DNA of 64,000 bases from Neopestalotiopsis rosae. Taxonomy: Eukaryota; Ascomycota; Sordariomycetes; Amphisphaeriales; Sporocadaceae. The notes under the pieces were generated by a model. The model saw only the letters and a program-made list of their open reading frames with translations, was not told the DNA's origin and ran no database searches. The position numbers were made by a program, and so were the translations under genes. Shown here piece by piece: positions 23,417 through 33,892 of this stretch (position 1 is its first letter; every line of letters begins with the position of its first letter). Location: positions 6,510,001 through 6,574,000 of the forward strand of contig JALGAS010000002.1 of the NCBI GenBank assembly GCA_023078685.1, written 5' to 3'.

Positions 23417-24799
23417 CTACACCGATCCGCGTTTCGCTAACACTTCGCTGATCGATGCAACAAAAATATTGACGAGTTCCCGAGTTTGATCCTCAGTGAT
23501 GATGAAGGGAGGCGCAAAGAGAATGGAATCAGTTGCTGGCGAGCAGAGATATGTGGCCAGACCGTTGGACAAGCACGTCCGAGCTACCTCGGCGGCTATG
23601 GTACCTTCTTCTGGCGTGTCAAACTCGACAGCTCTAAACAAACCCACACCTCGAACCTCCTTGAGCAAGGGTGTTCGATCTCGGAGTTCGCAAGCCAAGA
23701 GGTCGCCCATGGCTTGCACGTTGCTCAGCAAATTATCCTTGACAATAACTTGTTGGGTAGCCAAGGCAGCAGCACATCCAATTGCATGGCCCTGGTACGT
23801 ATGTCCACTAATGAATGGATGCGTCGATTGTTTCGACTCGATGACCTGGTGCACTTTTGCGCTTACCAAGACGGCAGAAATGGGCTGGTAGCCAGCCCCC
23901 AAGCCCTTGCCAATGGTCTGCAGGTCGGGCGCGACGCCACCGAGGGATTGCCACGCGTGGAGAGTGCCGGCCCTGCCCATACCGCACATGACCTCGTCGA
24001 ATATCAGCAGCGACCCGTACTTGTCGCACAGCGCTCGGAGCCGGGCAAGATAGCCCTCAGCAGCGGGAGCCGCGCCCAAGGTGGATCCGGAGAGAGGCTC
24101 GAGAATGATGGCGGCAACCGATGAGGGGCCGAGCTTCTCAAACATGTCCTCGTATTCTCGAATGAGTCGATCCACATAGTCGGACTCGCTTTCACCCTGC
24201 TTGTGATCCCTGGAATAAAAGCAAGGCGATACGTGGTGGAATGCCTTGGACAACAGGGGCTCGAAGGGCTCTCGCCGGGACGCATTGTATCCAGCGGAAA
24301 GCGCCCCTATCGTGTTTCCGTGATATGCATATTGGCGGCAAATGAAGTTGACACGCTGAGGCTCTCCGTTGGCGTTGTGGAATTGACGAGCTAGCTTAAT
24401 AGCAGATTCAATTGCCTCAGAGCCTATGATAAATGTTCTGTCAGTGGGTTATTCAATAAGCCATTAGTTGAAGTCTTCACTCACCAGAACTGAGAAACAT
24501 GACATTGGAGAAAGATCCACCGCTTTGGTCGACCAAAAAGGACGCCAACTGCTCGGCCGGATCACTTGTGAAAACCGACGTGTGTGCAAAGGAAAGCTTT
24601 TTTGCTTGCTCAATGATTGCTTCAATAATGACGGGATGACTGTGCCCTAGACAGGACACGGCGGCACCGCTACAACCGTCCAATGTCTTGGACCCGTCTG
24701 CATGGACGACATAGATGCCATCTCTCCGCCTGCGGCCAAATCGTACTTTTTGGTCAAAGACCGATGAAAGACGGCAGTCTTTTGTCCAGGGGCAGTCAT
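23417..24799 (-). pseudogene. Class III PLP-dependent aminotransferase, frameshifted near the N-terminus
   Basis: Fold-type I omega-transaminase. Exon 2 (24423-23417) and exon 1 (ending 24485) join over a 61-base intron in the SSGSEAIESAIKLARQFH block. Catalytic marks: FDEVMCGMGRAGTLHAW, the PLP lysine in QTIGKGLGAGYQP, and SGHTYQGHAIGCAAAL. The natural N-terminus, MTAPGQKTAVFHRSLTKKYD, starts at 24799 but lies in a different frame from GIYVVHADGSKTLDG. One base is missing at about 24720-24728 (near GGAGAGATGG on the coding strand). With one base added the exons total 441 codons including the stop, the family's usual size. As read, the product is not made from its proper start. A sequencing indel cannot be excluded; the rest is intact. 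It is divergent from the ruined aldolase. Confidence 0.72.
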
Positions 24800-25220
24800 G
24801 TTGAAAAGTGATTAGATGATGGGCGATATTGGTTGGTTCACACACTGCAATGGGATAATATAGGCTGAGCGACACATTCAATACCGTTTGTGGCATTGTA
24901 ATTTAGCAACGGAATGGTCATTGGTTTAAGCCCGATCTCGGACCCCTGCCAAGTATTGCTTCGGTTGATTGCGGGTCGCGCCCGAGCTGCGATACACATG
25001 AGTCGGCCCAGGCCGATGGTGCCGCCAAGGCCTATACAAGTGTCCAAATCCACGGCTCGAACCGAGGTATGGGATGGTAACTTGATTGTACATGAAAGAA
25101 ATACACACATGCAAGATGGTCCAGAAGCATTTATTAGACTTGTTACTGTGCGTGACCAGATTAACTTACCACCATGATTATCGCTGTTCAAGTTATTCTG
25201 TTATCAAGAGGAGAAAAGAA
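24800..25220. other. Divergent intergenic region
   Basis: Former shared promoter region of the aminotransferase and the aldolase relic. No gene or motif recognised. Confidence 0.45.
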
Positions 25221-25224
25221 AACT

Positions 25225-25863
25225 GTCGTATGTCACAGAAACCACAGCGTCTGCACCGGCCAATGTCCAACTGAGGTCAGCAGACGATGGGGTACTCAAT
25301 TGGAACGTAGGCAAAGTAAAAGGCTTTCACGAGATCCCCACTTTCACCGACAAGGAGGCCGAGCGGAGGTGGGCGAAACGGCACACGGCGGCGGCGTTCC
25401 GGACGTTCGCGCAGCTCGGTGGGGGAGACGGCGCCTCGGGTCACATAGCCTGCGCGACCCTCTGTACCTGGACTGGTGCTGGACCAACCCCTACGCCAAG
25501 CATTTGGCCCTGATGGCGGCCGGCGACTTGGTGCTGGTGGACCACCATGCCTCACCGCGTCAACACCGCCAGCTTCATCATTCACTCATCCATTCACACC
25601 GCCCGGCCGGACATTCATGCCGCGTGCCACATGCACTCCCCCGCCGGCAGGGCCTAGTCGTCTTTTCGGAGAGGCCTGGAGATGCTTGACCAAGGTACAT
25701 TTTGCTAAAATGACAAGATGAAACAGTTTCTATTCGGGAGAACTCGTCGCGGATGACTTGCAACTCATTTGACAGACTCATGCATATTTTGCAAGAGCCT
25801 GGCCGTGTACGATGGATTCGGTGGCATTGTCTTGGCCGAAGAGGAAGGCGCACGCCTCATTAG
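25225..25863 (+). pseudogene. Class II aldolase/adducin-family relic
   Basis: Remains of a class II aldolase/adducin domain protein. Piece 1 reads FHEIPTFTDKEAERRWAKRH and on to GGDGASGHI. A one-base loss near 25446 shifts the frame to SLRDPLYLDWCWTNPYAKH and LVLVDHHA. A deletion near 25550 shifts it again to VNTASFIIHSSIHTARPDIH and HMHSPAGRA. TAG at 25655-25657 then replaces the conserved Trp (GRAW). After a plausible 88-base intron (25695-25782) comes LAVYDGFGGIVLAEEEGARL, where homology stops abruptly at about 25863 although relatives continue about 90 residues. No start codon is in frame with piece 1. Four independent lesions make function impossible. Confidence 0.83.
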
Positions 25864-27666
25864 TTTGCAATTTGAACCAGTATCTATGCCCACTCGTGGA
25901 GGGATGTCACGTACTGAGATTGGATGGTGGGTGACAATTTGGCCGACGCAGCTTCTTTCAAATCATCATGATCGTGATTGGACACTCCAAGGTTGCGGGG
26001 ACCGTTCCAGCAAGATACTGGCTCGGATGATTAGAGATAATGTTTCTTAGGTGACGAATGTAAAGAATATCCAGATTATATGCTGAAGTATATTCAATGG
26101 TCACTCATGGCGGTTAGAATTATTCCAACGCTGGATACATAACTAGCTCCAGGGCTATACTCCAGCGATAGCGCACCCGACTTAGGGGCCCATGTCGAGT
26201 AATCAGCGCATCTGCTCGGCGATTGCCGCTATGGAGCAGGAACTAGAAATTATCAGTGGACTCGCTTTGCGGCCTGTGCCGGTGAAACTTTGTCAAGCAA
26301 ATTATACCACCTAAGCCACACCTATCCGACTATAGATGATGATGAGAGTTTCGAACTCGGGCTTCAACTTGCCAGGGAGAGGTGCACAGCATAAATCCAA
26401 TTACTTAATGGTTTGGTCATTTTGTATTACATGAATTATAGCTGCGATGTTATCTATCAACAAGTGGTGCCCAGATGGCCCTTCAATTGATGGTTTACGT
26501 GCTCCGATGCGAAACTCAATTGAGGGAAGTATTGATTGATCTATATTGACCCGCCTCATGATTTTGGTTGGGTGCAGACCCAGTTGGGTGACCCGACAAC
26601 AACAAACCATCTTCAAAGGCTCATACCTCGGAACACGGATGAATTTGTCGAGATCCTGTAGTTCGCCGCGTTGTATTGCCTGTGGCTGTCTTTATGCACT
26701 CCTGCAGATATAAGCCGGTAGGTCTTCGGGCCCTACAACGAAAAGGTGGTTATACGTCGAAATAAATCATTGAGTCCCCAAGGTCTGATCAATTGCTTAC
26801 AAGACGCGTCTATCCAGTATTACTTACATAAATGACCATGACGTAGCTTTGCCTGGCATCTGCGGGGTCTCCAGTCGCTGACGCGGGGGTGGTGTATGTT
26901 GCAGCGTAGAGCATCAAGAGTACTACAAGCGATGGAATAACATAGGCCATGAATAAGAAGAGTGAAACTCGATGTTTCAAATCGTAGCGATGGTAAATTT
27001 CCAGCAGTTACTGTGTCGATGAATACTGTCTAACATTCAATTGAAGTTCTTGCCCCTCCCATATTCAAGGGTCATTCTAGGGCATGCGCCACACTACACA
27101 AGATAACTGCCAAAGACTGCCCGTTATAATCTCCCAGACACATGGCATAATCCATAACCATGTGAAATGTACACCATGGGCCAACGTCGCCTCAAGCGCT
27201 CGCGTCGTCGAGCCGAGTAGCCGAGTGGCGGTGCAAGTCTCGATTTTGCCGCTGCCTTGATTCTCAGCAACCCCAACCTGTATAATCGAGCTGCTAGCAA
27301 GCGAGAAGCTCAATAATTGGCTGACTATTGACCCCTCTGCATGTGCCTGCATAACTGCCACCCAAATTAGGCGATTGTGGGTAGCTATGCACCAGCCACA
27401 GGTATGGTAGGTAGGCAGGTAGGTAGGTAGGTAGGTATACGCTGGATGGGTAGGCACTGGCCCCGGACAAGTGAGGAGCATTCGCCACATTGAGGGCCTC
27501 CAACTTTATCTCACCTTTTGGTCGACGCACCAGTCTTTGCTTTGGTAGGCCAAGTTAGTTCTGGTGTCTCAAACTTATAAGTAAACACTGATCCATATTT
27601 TTTTAATAACACGGCCCACCGACTAATAGGGATTATGTGAGGCACCATCGAAAAGAGTCTATAACC
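25864..27666. other. 1.8-kb region without recognisable gene
   Basis: Follows the truncated aldolase relic. No family marks in any frame. It contains the GGTA microsatellite annotated separately. It may include the lost aldolase 3' end, now unrecognisable. Confidence 0.4.
27406..27437. repeat. (GGTA)n microsatellite, imperfect
   Basis: About eight GGTA units with one GGCA interruption. Shorter copies occur near 42244, and complementary ACCT runs near 5562. Confidence 0.8.
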
Positions 27667-29143
27667 ATGCATCACATATTCTTAGTTCACTTGCTTTATA
27701 GCTTTGGTCTGGCGAGATGTCTCATAGCAGCTGAGGATACGCCACCCATGGCTACACCTGCACCAGCATTCGACGCACAGCTCGCACAGAGGTCACCGAC
27801 GCCGATAGATGCGTAAGCTCTCTTCAATTATGTCTCTCATCCTTCTAAACTGGTTCGAGTTTCGATCGCACGCTTATCAATCAAACAGGCTCTCTTTTGC
27901 AGAGATTATCTTGACTGCTGTACCCCAATCCTTGGCGCAAATAGCGGCGACAGACCTGTCAAAGGCATCTGCCATCCTGTGGTCTGATTTTCTCGACGGA
28001 AAGAAGCCCAGCTGGTTCACGTCACTACCAGAGGATGTGCAGAGTTACCTGACCAGCGAGTTCGGACCCAAGACGGAAGCATCAGCAACGACGACGTCGG
28101 CAGATTCATCACAATCATCAGATTCTCCACAATCGACCTCGACCTCGACCTCAGCGTCTGGTTCCTCATCTGCATCTGCATCTGGCTCGGCATCTTCTAT
28201 TGCAGCATCTGCGTCTCCCACGTTGCCAACAGTCGTAGCAACCTCTTTTGTTACCGTCACAGCCAGTTCCGATTCTAATCCAGCTACTCCCACTCTGACA
28301 GAGGGATCTGACTCCGAATCTGGATTTTCGCGCGCGGACAAAATTGCCGTGGGTTTGGGTATACCATTAGCAGTAGCTATACTCGTCATTCTTGCCTTGG
28401 CATTTTGCTTGATTCGGCGAAGAAGAAGATATTCAAGGGAAAGGCGGGCGTCCCTGGACTCGCCGCTGCATTCGACGGACTTTTTGGAAGCCGACATGGT
28501 ACCGGTGGCGCCGACATGGCACAGAAACTCTGCGTCGTCCGACCCGTTCGCAGACCCGCCAGAGACACGTGGTGGTGGCGGTGGTGGTGCTGCTGCTGCG
28601 GCGGCGGTGGGCGGTGTGCGCCATAAGAGAGGCTCTCACGGCTCCTCCAGGACGCTGACGCCCGTGATGGAGGAAGTGCGCGACGAAGACACCCACCGCC
28701 ATATCCTGCCCGTACCCGTCCCCGAAAGGAGCCCCCGTCGATCAATGGACTATTCACCAGAGGCCTCCTGGAAAGACCGACAGCAGCCCATTGTCACCAC
28801 GAATGCACTGGGCCCGGCGCATAACGGTGGGCTGCACGACAATTGGCATGAACAACACCCTGCGCTCAGGACCCGGGAGTCGATGTCCTTTTCTACACCT
28901 TCGGGGCCATACGGACGCGCTGGTCACCATCAAGGAGCAAGTGACAATTACAACGTGGTCACGTCGGTGCCGCGACGGAAACCAGTGCCACAGGCAGCGC
29001 AGGGTCCGGTATTCGAGGGTCCAAGAAGCCAGAGGACAAATGTACCAGGTCGGACCGATATGCCGTGGTCAGCAAGTTATTGGAAGGTGCCGAAAAGGAA
29101 TTATGGCATGTACGAGAACGTAACGATGAACGAGACTACGTAG
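27667..29143 (+). CDS. Single-pass Ser-rich membrane protein (Mid2/WSC-like architecture)
   Basis: Exons 27667-27812 and 27889-29143 give 466 residues. A signal-like N-terminus (MHHIFLVHLLYSFGLARCLI) is followed by a small folded region (LPEDVQSYLTSEFGP), then a Ser/Thr-rich stretch of about 70 residues likely to be O-mannosylated. One transmembrane helix (KIAVGLGIPLAVAILVILAL, about residues 200-224) precedes a basic stop-transfer RRRRR and a long cytoplasmic tail with a Gly6-Ala6 tract. This layout is seen in cell-wall stress sensors and many unstudied fungal membrane proteins; no WSC cysteine domain is present. The tail ends in polar repeats without known motifs. Function unassigned. Confidence 0.75.
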
Positions 29144-29656
29144 TTTTCAATACAATCAGGAAGCGCCTCAATAATCTGCATATGTTTGCCGATCATGTCA
29201 GGGTAGCAAACAAAAAGCCGTGCACACTACTGAGAGTAAATGAATAATGAATCATATACACCCGGATTATCGTAAGACAAATTTGCCCCTCAGGCCCACA
29301 GCGAATCGTGGCTAGACCTTCATACCCAGCATCGCCGTCTTTCATTATCGGTACTTGAATTGCCCTTGAGGCTTCTTGGAATCTACAGCGGAGACTCTAT
29401 ACAGACGTACCAGACAGTGGTGTGTGCCAACATTCGGTGCCCAGTAGGTGCTACAACCATCACTATTGACCACTCCCATCTTGGTTCCGGCATGACAGGT
29501 TTGGGGGACTTGATTATCAAGAGTGAATAGCAAGGGTATGGCATATAGAGTAATAAACAAGGCCCAGGTACGGTCACAGCTCAGTCGAACAATGGTCATG
29601 TGCTTCGAAGGACTGTTGGGCATGACCAAAAAGTGCAAGGAAAATATCAAATGCAC
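29144..29656. other. Convergent spacer
   Basis: Lies between the membrane protein and the Zn2Cys6 gene 3' ends. No gene seen. Confidence 0.45.
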
Positions 29657-31083
29657 TTAGATAGTAGTCGATCGCATGTCTTCCCCACTCGGATCCGAAA
29701 TATTCCATAAAAAGTCCAATGAGTCCAGTTCCAATCCCAGTGACAGGAACGGATTGTCAGAGTCGAATGGTGCTATTGTGGGGTCAAACGGAGCTGACCA
29801 CCATTCGATATCGTTGTGCCCATAGCGAGATTGATCACCATCGTTGTGCCTCACTGTCCCGGGTGCCGGGCCGCTGATTCGACTTGACGATGAATCATGA
29901 ACGAGAGACGGATATGTGCCTCGCATGGAGTTTGTGAAGGATTCTGTCCCAGTGTTCGCTCCGTCAGCTGAAGTGAGGGATGACCGCAGCCTTGTGACTC
30001 GACTCTCGATCAGCATTGCGTAACGTGGAGAGAAATCCATCTCATCAATCGGGGACATTCTCAATGCGCTAATGAAGCCATCGATGACGCCTAGTTGAAC
30101 CTCGAATTCGAAATAACCTAGACCGTGACCGATTGCTTTGGACAAGAATAATGCCTTCAGGAGTAGCACAGAGGCTGAAGTCGCAAACACTAGTGTTCGC
30201 GACGGGCAATATCTCAACATATTGAGTGATGCCAACTCTATGGCAACCTGCAAAATCTTGGTAGTAGACGTGATCACGTCCAGTATGAAGACTTTATCCT
30301 TTGAAGTGGTGCATAGCTCCAATGATCCACCGCGACAATCTCTGAGATCTCGGATCCCACGAGCAAGAGCCCTCTCCACAATCGCCTGTAAAGACAACCC
30401 GCGAGTTGAGGCTTTGAGATGGTAGTACTCTATTGCGAGGAGAGACGAAGAGAGTCTTGCAAGGGCTGAATATTTTTAGTAAGCCAATTTGAGTCATTCC
30501 GAATCATAGTAACTGAGGTACTCACTTGGTGAGACCTTGCAGAATCGTTCCTGCCACTTTGCAAAAAAGGGATCAAGTTGCTCGAGGATGATAGCGTGTC
30601 TGTCTTTAAGCACCAAATCCTTTATCGTGTCCGTTGATTGGAAAAGAATGCTCGTAGCCATTCTAGCAAGACGTGTGAGCTCGGTCCACAGCTCTAGGTA
30701 CAACTGACATGGTGGAACACTTGTATCTGACATAATTCGATCCAAATTATTGAATTCGTAGTTTTCCGAAATCAAGGTAGGACGCCCTAGTTGCGTGGCG
30801 AGCTGGGTCATACGGTTGTAGAGAAGTCTCTCGATATAAACGCGACGAGTCATTTCACAGCTTTCTGCACCGACACTTCGGGCTGAGGACTGACAGTATA
30901 AGCCCAGCTCATAGGATAAAGAACTTGCCAAGCCAAGAAGCATCCAAGACATCCTTTCGGAACGTTTGGCGGGTTCAAATACATCTTCCCGCCAGCGAAT
31001 TAATGGTACCCTACCTTGGTGGTGTATGCGATTGCGACGATCGTAATCGGGGGATATCAGCTCGCTATCCCAACCTTCCGTCT

Positions 31084-31117
<34 letters not shown>

Positions 31118-32190
31118 ATGCAGAGCCCGGGGATGCCAATCCGCAATCAAAAGAAGCGCCTCTATCGTCCCGAGTGTTCTGATTTTGCCAGTGGAATGCT
31201 TTTCTTGGCCAAGCATGACTCGGCGTATCAGAAGCTCACAATACTGCCAGAGCCTCTGGTGGATGAAATGACTTCGAGCTAGTCCACCAGGTCCTGGAAG
31301 GATGAACCAGCGGGACGAAATCATAAGGATCGTACAACACAATAAAGGCTCTTCACAAACTAGTGTAACATGACTAGAATGGCTGCTCAAGTTATCGGCT
31401 ATGGCCCCAGCTGAGTGCTTGAAGTATTCATGAAACCTAGTGAGAAGTTAGCCTCGATCGTCAGTTGGCAAATTTTTCCATAAGAAATTAAATACAAATC
31501 CACATAAGTGATTGCTTCTTGAGCAGTGAACCATCCCTGTCGCACAAATCTACATTTGTCCCAGAGATCATAGGTTGAGACTTCTGCTTCTGCTAGACGG
31601 TGAACAAATGCCCCATACTGCGCAGTAGATTCACGTCTGATTTCAATACTGGGGTTCGTCGAGCTAGACCTTGCACATTCAGATGTATTTGAAGGATCTG
31701 CAAGCAGAGCTGTCTCAGAAGACACAGCCACAGCCTCATCGAAAAGACACTGTAAAGCGTTATTTGTGTCCTGATTTATACCCACACCAAGTTCATCAGC
31801 TAAGAGCGGCCTGGACGATGCTGCGTACTCTCGCCCCGTCTGGGTGGAGTATGATTCCCCAACCCTCGTTCCTGACTGTGGTGATATGCACTCCGTAGTG
31901 GGCTGATCTATGACCTCGGTTGAGGCAAGATTCAGGTCGAGTCGAAGAGAATCAGACTCCGAGTCTTGATGTCGAGCCCATCTCGGAGGATCCCGGTGCT
32001 TGCGAGTGGTATGTGTGGTATTGAAACGGCGTTCACGGTGCTCACGGGCACACTTGGCACACGGAGGCTGTTGGTCAATGACACATCTGACTTTCCGCGC
32101 TCGGCAAGCTGTGCAGGCGACATAGCCGCGTCTGAAGCGGGGCTCGGCAGGCGACTTGGTAATTTGCTGAGCAGGACTGGCTTCGGACAT
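29657..32190 (-). CDS. Zn(II)2Cys6 fungal transcription factor with defective zinc cluster and polyproline tract
   Basis: Nuclear regulator, 804 residues from three exons (32190-31496, 31436-30526, 30465-29657) in consistent phase. The zinc cluster begins GYVACTACRARKVRCVIDQQ and continues PPCAKCAREHRERRF. Five Cys are present, but where the sixth belongs (REHREC in similar factors) there is Arg (CGC). The middle is a fungal-specific regulatory domain: VDLFHEYFKHSAGAIADN, LCCTILMISSRWFILPG, GTIEALLLIADWHPRALH, and SERMSWMLLGLASSLSYELG. Between the last two lies a ten-proline run encoded by 32 consecutive C. The C-terminus is acidic/polar and activation-like. Loss of a zinc ligand predicts weak or no DNA binding unless a nearby His substitutes. 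A short spacer gene and the permease lie upstream. Confidence 0.87.
31085..31116. repeat. 32-base G homopolymer inside a coding exon
   Basis: Uninterrupted G32 on the plus strand (C32 on the coding strand of the Zn2Cys6 gene). The present length keeps the frame, encoding ten Pro after HS. Any change not divisible by three would break the gene. The length is also hard to sequence exactly. Confidence 0.95.
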
Positions 32191-32676
32191 GACTATCAAA
32201 TCATTGGGTGTTCAAACACTGATGCGGAGAGACGCGATCCGTAAAATTTTGACAAACAATTTCGAATGCGTTCGGGGGACTAGTTAGCAGCCAGAATGCC
32301 CAGTGTAGTGAGGAAACCTAGCGGCGAGTCGCGGCCCGAACCCGCTTCGCTCCGCTTTGTACCGCTTCCATCCGTAAGTGAGCCCGCTTTTTACCGGCAG
32401 AAGAGGACGATTACCCACGATGCATAAGGGCCGAGAGTGTGCGATCAAGGGATGACGGTGCGCCTAAAAAGTTGAAGGGAAAGAAAAAAGAAAGCCCCCG
32501 CCCCCCATTTTACGCAGTGGAAGTTACCTCAAAGAGCATTGACTACGAGAACTTGGTGTTGTATACAAACGACTATCAGTAAACACCTCAGTCGCAAAAG
32601 AGGGAGGGGAAAAAGAAATAAGATTCAAAGACAGATGGGCTAAGTTCTCAAACTTAGTCGTGGATTGGACCAAAGT
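32191..32676. other. Intergenic spacer
   Basis: Upstream of the regulator and downstream of the small basic protein. Short GCTTCGCTCCGC-type repeats near 32340-32370; otherwise nothing recognised. Confidence 0.4.
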
Positions 32677-33249
32677 CTATGGGCGCATAATCGAGTTATC
32701 TCCTTGTCTCGCAAATAAAGGGTGAGCGGTGGCCCATGTCCAATCTTCAAACGAAAACAAAGGTGTATCCAGAACCATCCATCCATCGTCATTTTTCGTT
32801 GGCTCTGCCTTTTCAATTTCATCTACGGATGAACCAGCCATGTCCGTATATTCTGATGCAGCAATATTTGACCGATCCGAGTGCTGCGTATCAATGGTTG
32901 AGCCCAGTGTCGCTTCTCCCAGTGACGCGCAACAAAGAAGCTCATCGACCGGGTGTATCTTTTCCACCATGTGCTCCTTGTCGAGACTGATATTTTCGAG
33001 GACATCATTTGACGTAATCTCCTCCTCGTCGTGGAGTTTAGTCGTGTTCATGACAAGTTGAGGCGAACTGGGAGACATTTGACGAATCTCGCTTTTGTTC
33101 ACAACTGTGCTAGATTTACCCGATTGATAAATCATTGCAGAATGTGTGAGATAATTATCCAATCTGTCGTCTTTGTTCCTGGCATTTCTTCGTCTTCGTT
33201 TCCGCGACCGACAACCACGACGCTTTCGCTGCGCCATCTTCGCTGTCAT
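32677..33249 (-). CDS. Small basic/acidic hypothetical protein, 190 aa
   Basis: Unrecognised. It opens MTAKMAQRKRRGCRSRKRRR, a strong nuclear-localisation-type cluster, followed by a polar acidic stretch rich in Asp, Glu and Ser, and ends with an aromatic patch (FSFEDWTWATAHPLF). The sharp basic-to-acidic switch and the W/F patch recall activation domains, but no DNA-binding fold is visible. A single exon with no family support; a chance ORF is possible. Confidence 0.45.
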   Translation of the reverse strand: MTAKMAQRKRRGCRSRKRRRRNARNKDDRLDNYLTHSAMIYQSGKSSTVVNKSEIRQMSPSSPQLVMNTTKLHDEEEITSNDVLENISLDKEHMVEKIHPVDELLCCASLGEATLGSTIDTQHSDRSNIAASEYTDMAGSSVDEIEKAEPTKNDDGWMVLDTPLFSFEDWTWATAHPLFARQGDNSIMRP

Positions 33250-33892
33250 TGTAAACGCTCAAAACTTTGGGGATGAGGAAGGTCTGATCCAGTCCTACGT
33301 CACATACAATAATCATGGAGAATAGAGTTGAGATAAGTCCAGTAGTAATTTAGTCAAGATCGAAAAAAAGGTCTAATAGCAGAACGCGGCGTGAACAGTT
33401 CTAGTTGAGAGATTGTTTTATGTAATGCTTTTTTATGTGTTAACATTACAAGATTGGTTTGTGAGTGGTAGCCTTGTTTTCGTGGGCGAGACGGTCTTTA
33501 TATCCTATGATATTGGAGTGAATGCCTTAATGACGTATACCAGTAAGTAGTACATGTCAGGTCGGAACATATTAAGTGGTCTCCGTAGTTATTTGCTCGG
33601 GTAGATCTGCCACATCGATCCGGGTACCAAATTGACCTGGCACCTAACTTGAGAGGCTCAAGGGCGAGCGAAATTTTAATTAAAAACAGATTTTGCATGA
33701 ACTCATGATCAACGTCTACAACAAATAGATGAACTAAATCAGGTCTCGTTAGTGTACTCTGCATTATCCTTCCCAACTTTTACACGCGACCGAGTGATTA
33801 AAATTAGTTAGTTTTAGGTTACTCATGAGTCTTCACATACTCATACACTCATAACCTCATAACAGTATCATATTCACATCTAGTCGCAATTA
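33250..33892. other. Intergenic spacer
   Basis: Lies upstream of the small basic protein and downstream of the permease, both minus strand. AT-rich, nothing recognised. Confidence 0.45.

Noticed and set aside
26340..26380. TTTCGAACTC stretch resembling a tRNA B box
   Set aside because: No matching A box or cloverleaf could be drawn around it.
27406..27437. GGTA repeat as telomere-like or CRISPR array
   Set aside because: Simple tetranucleotide microsatellite without spacers; it is not the fungal telomere unit.
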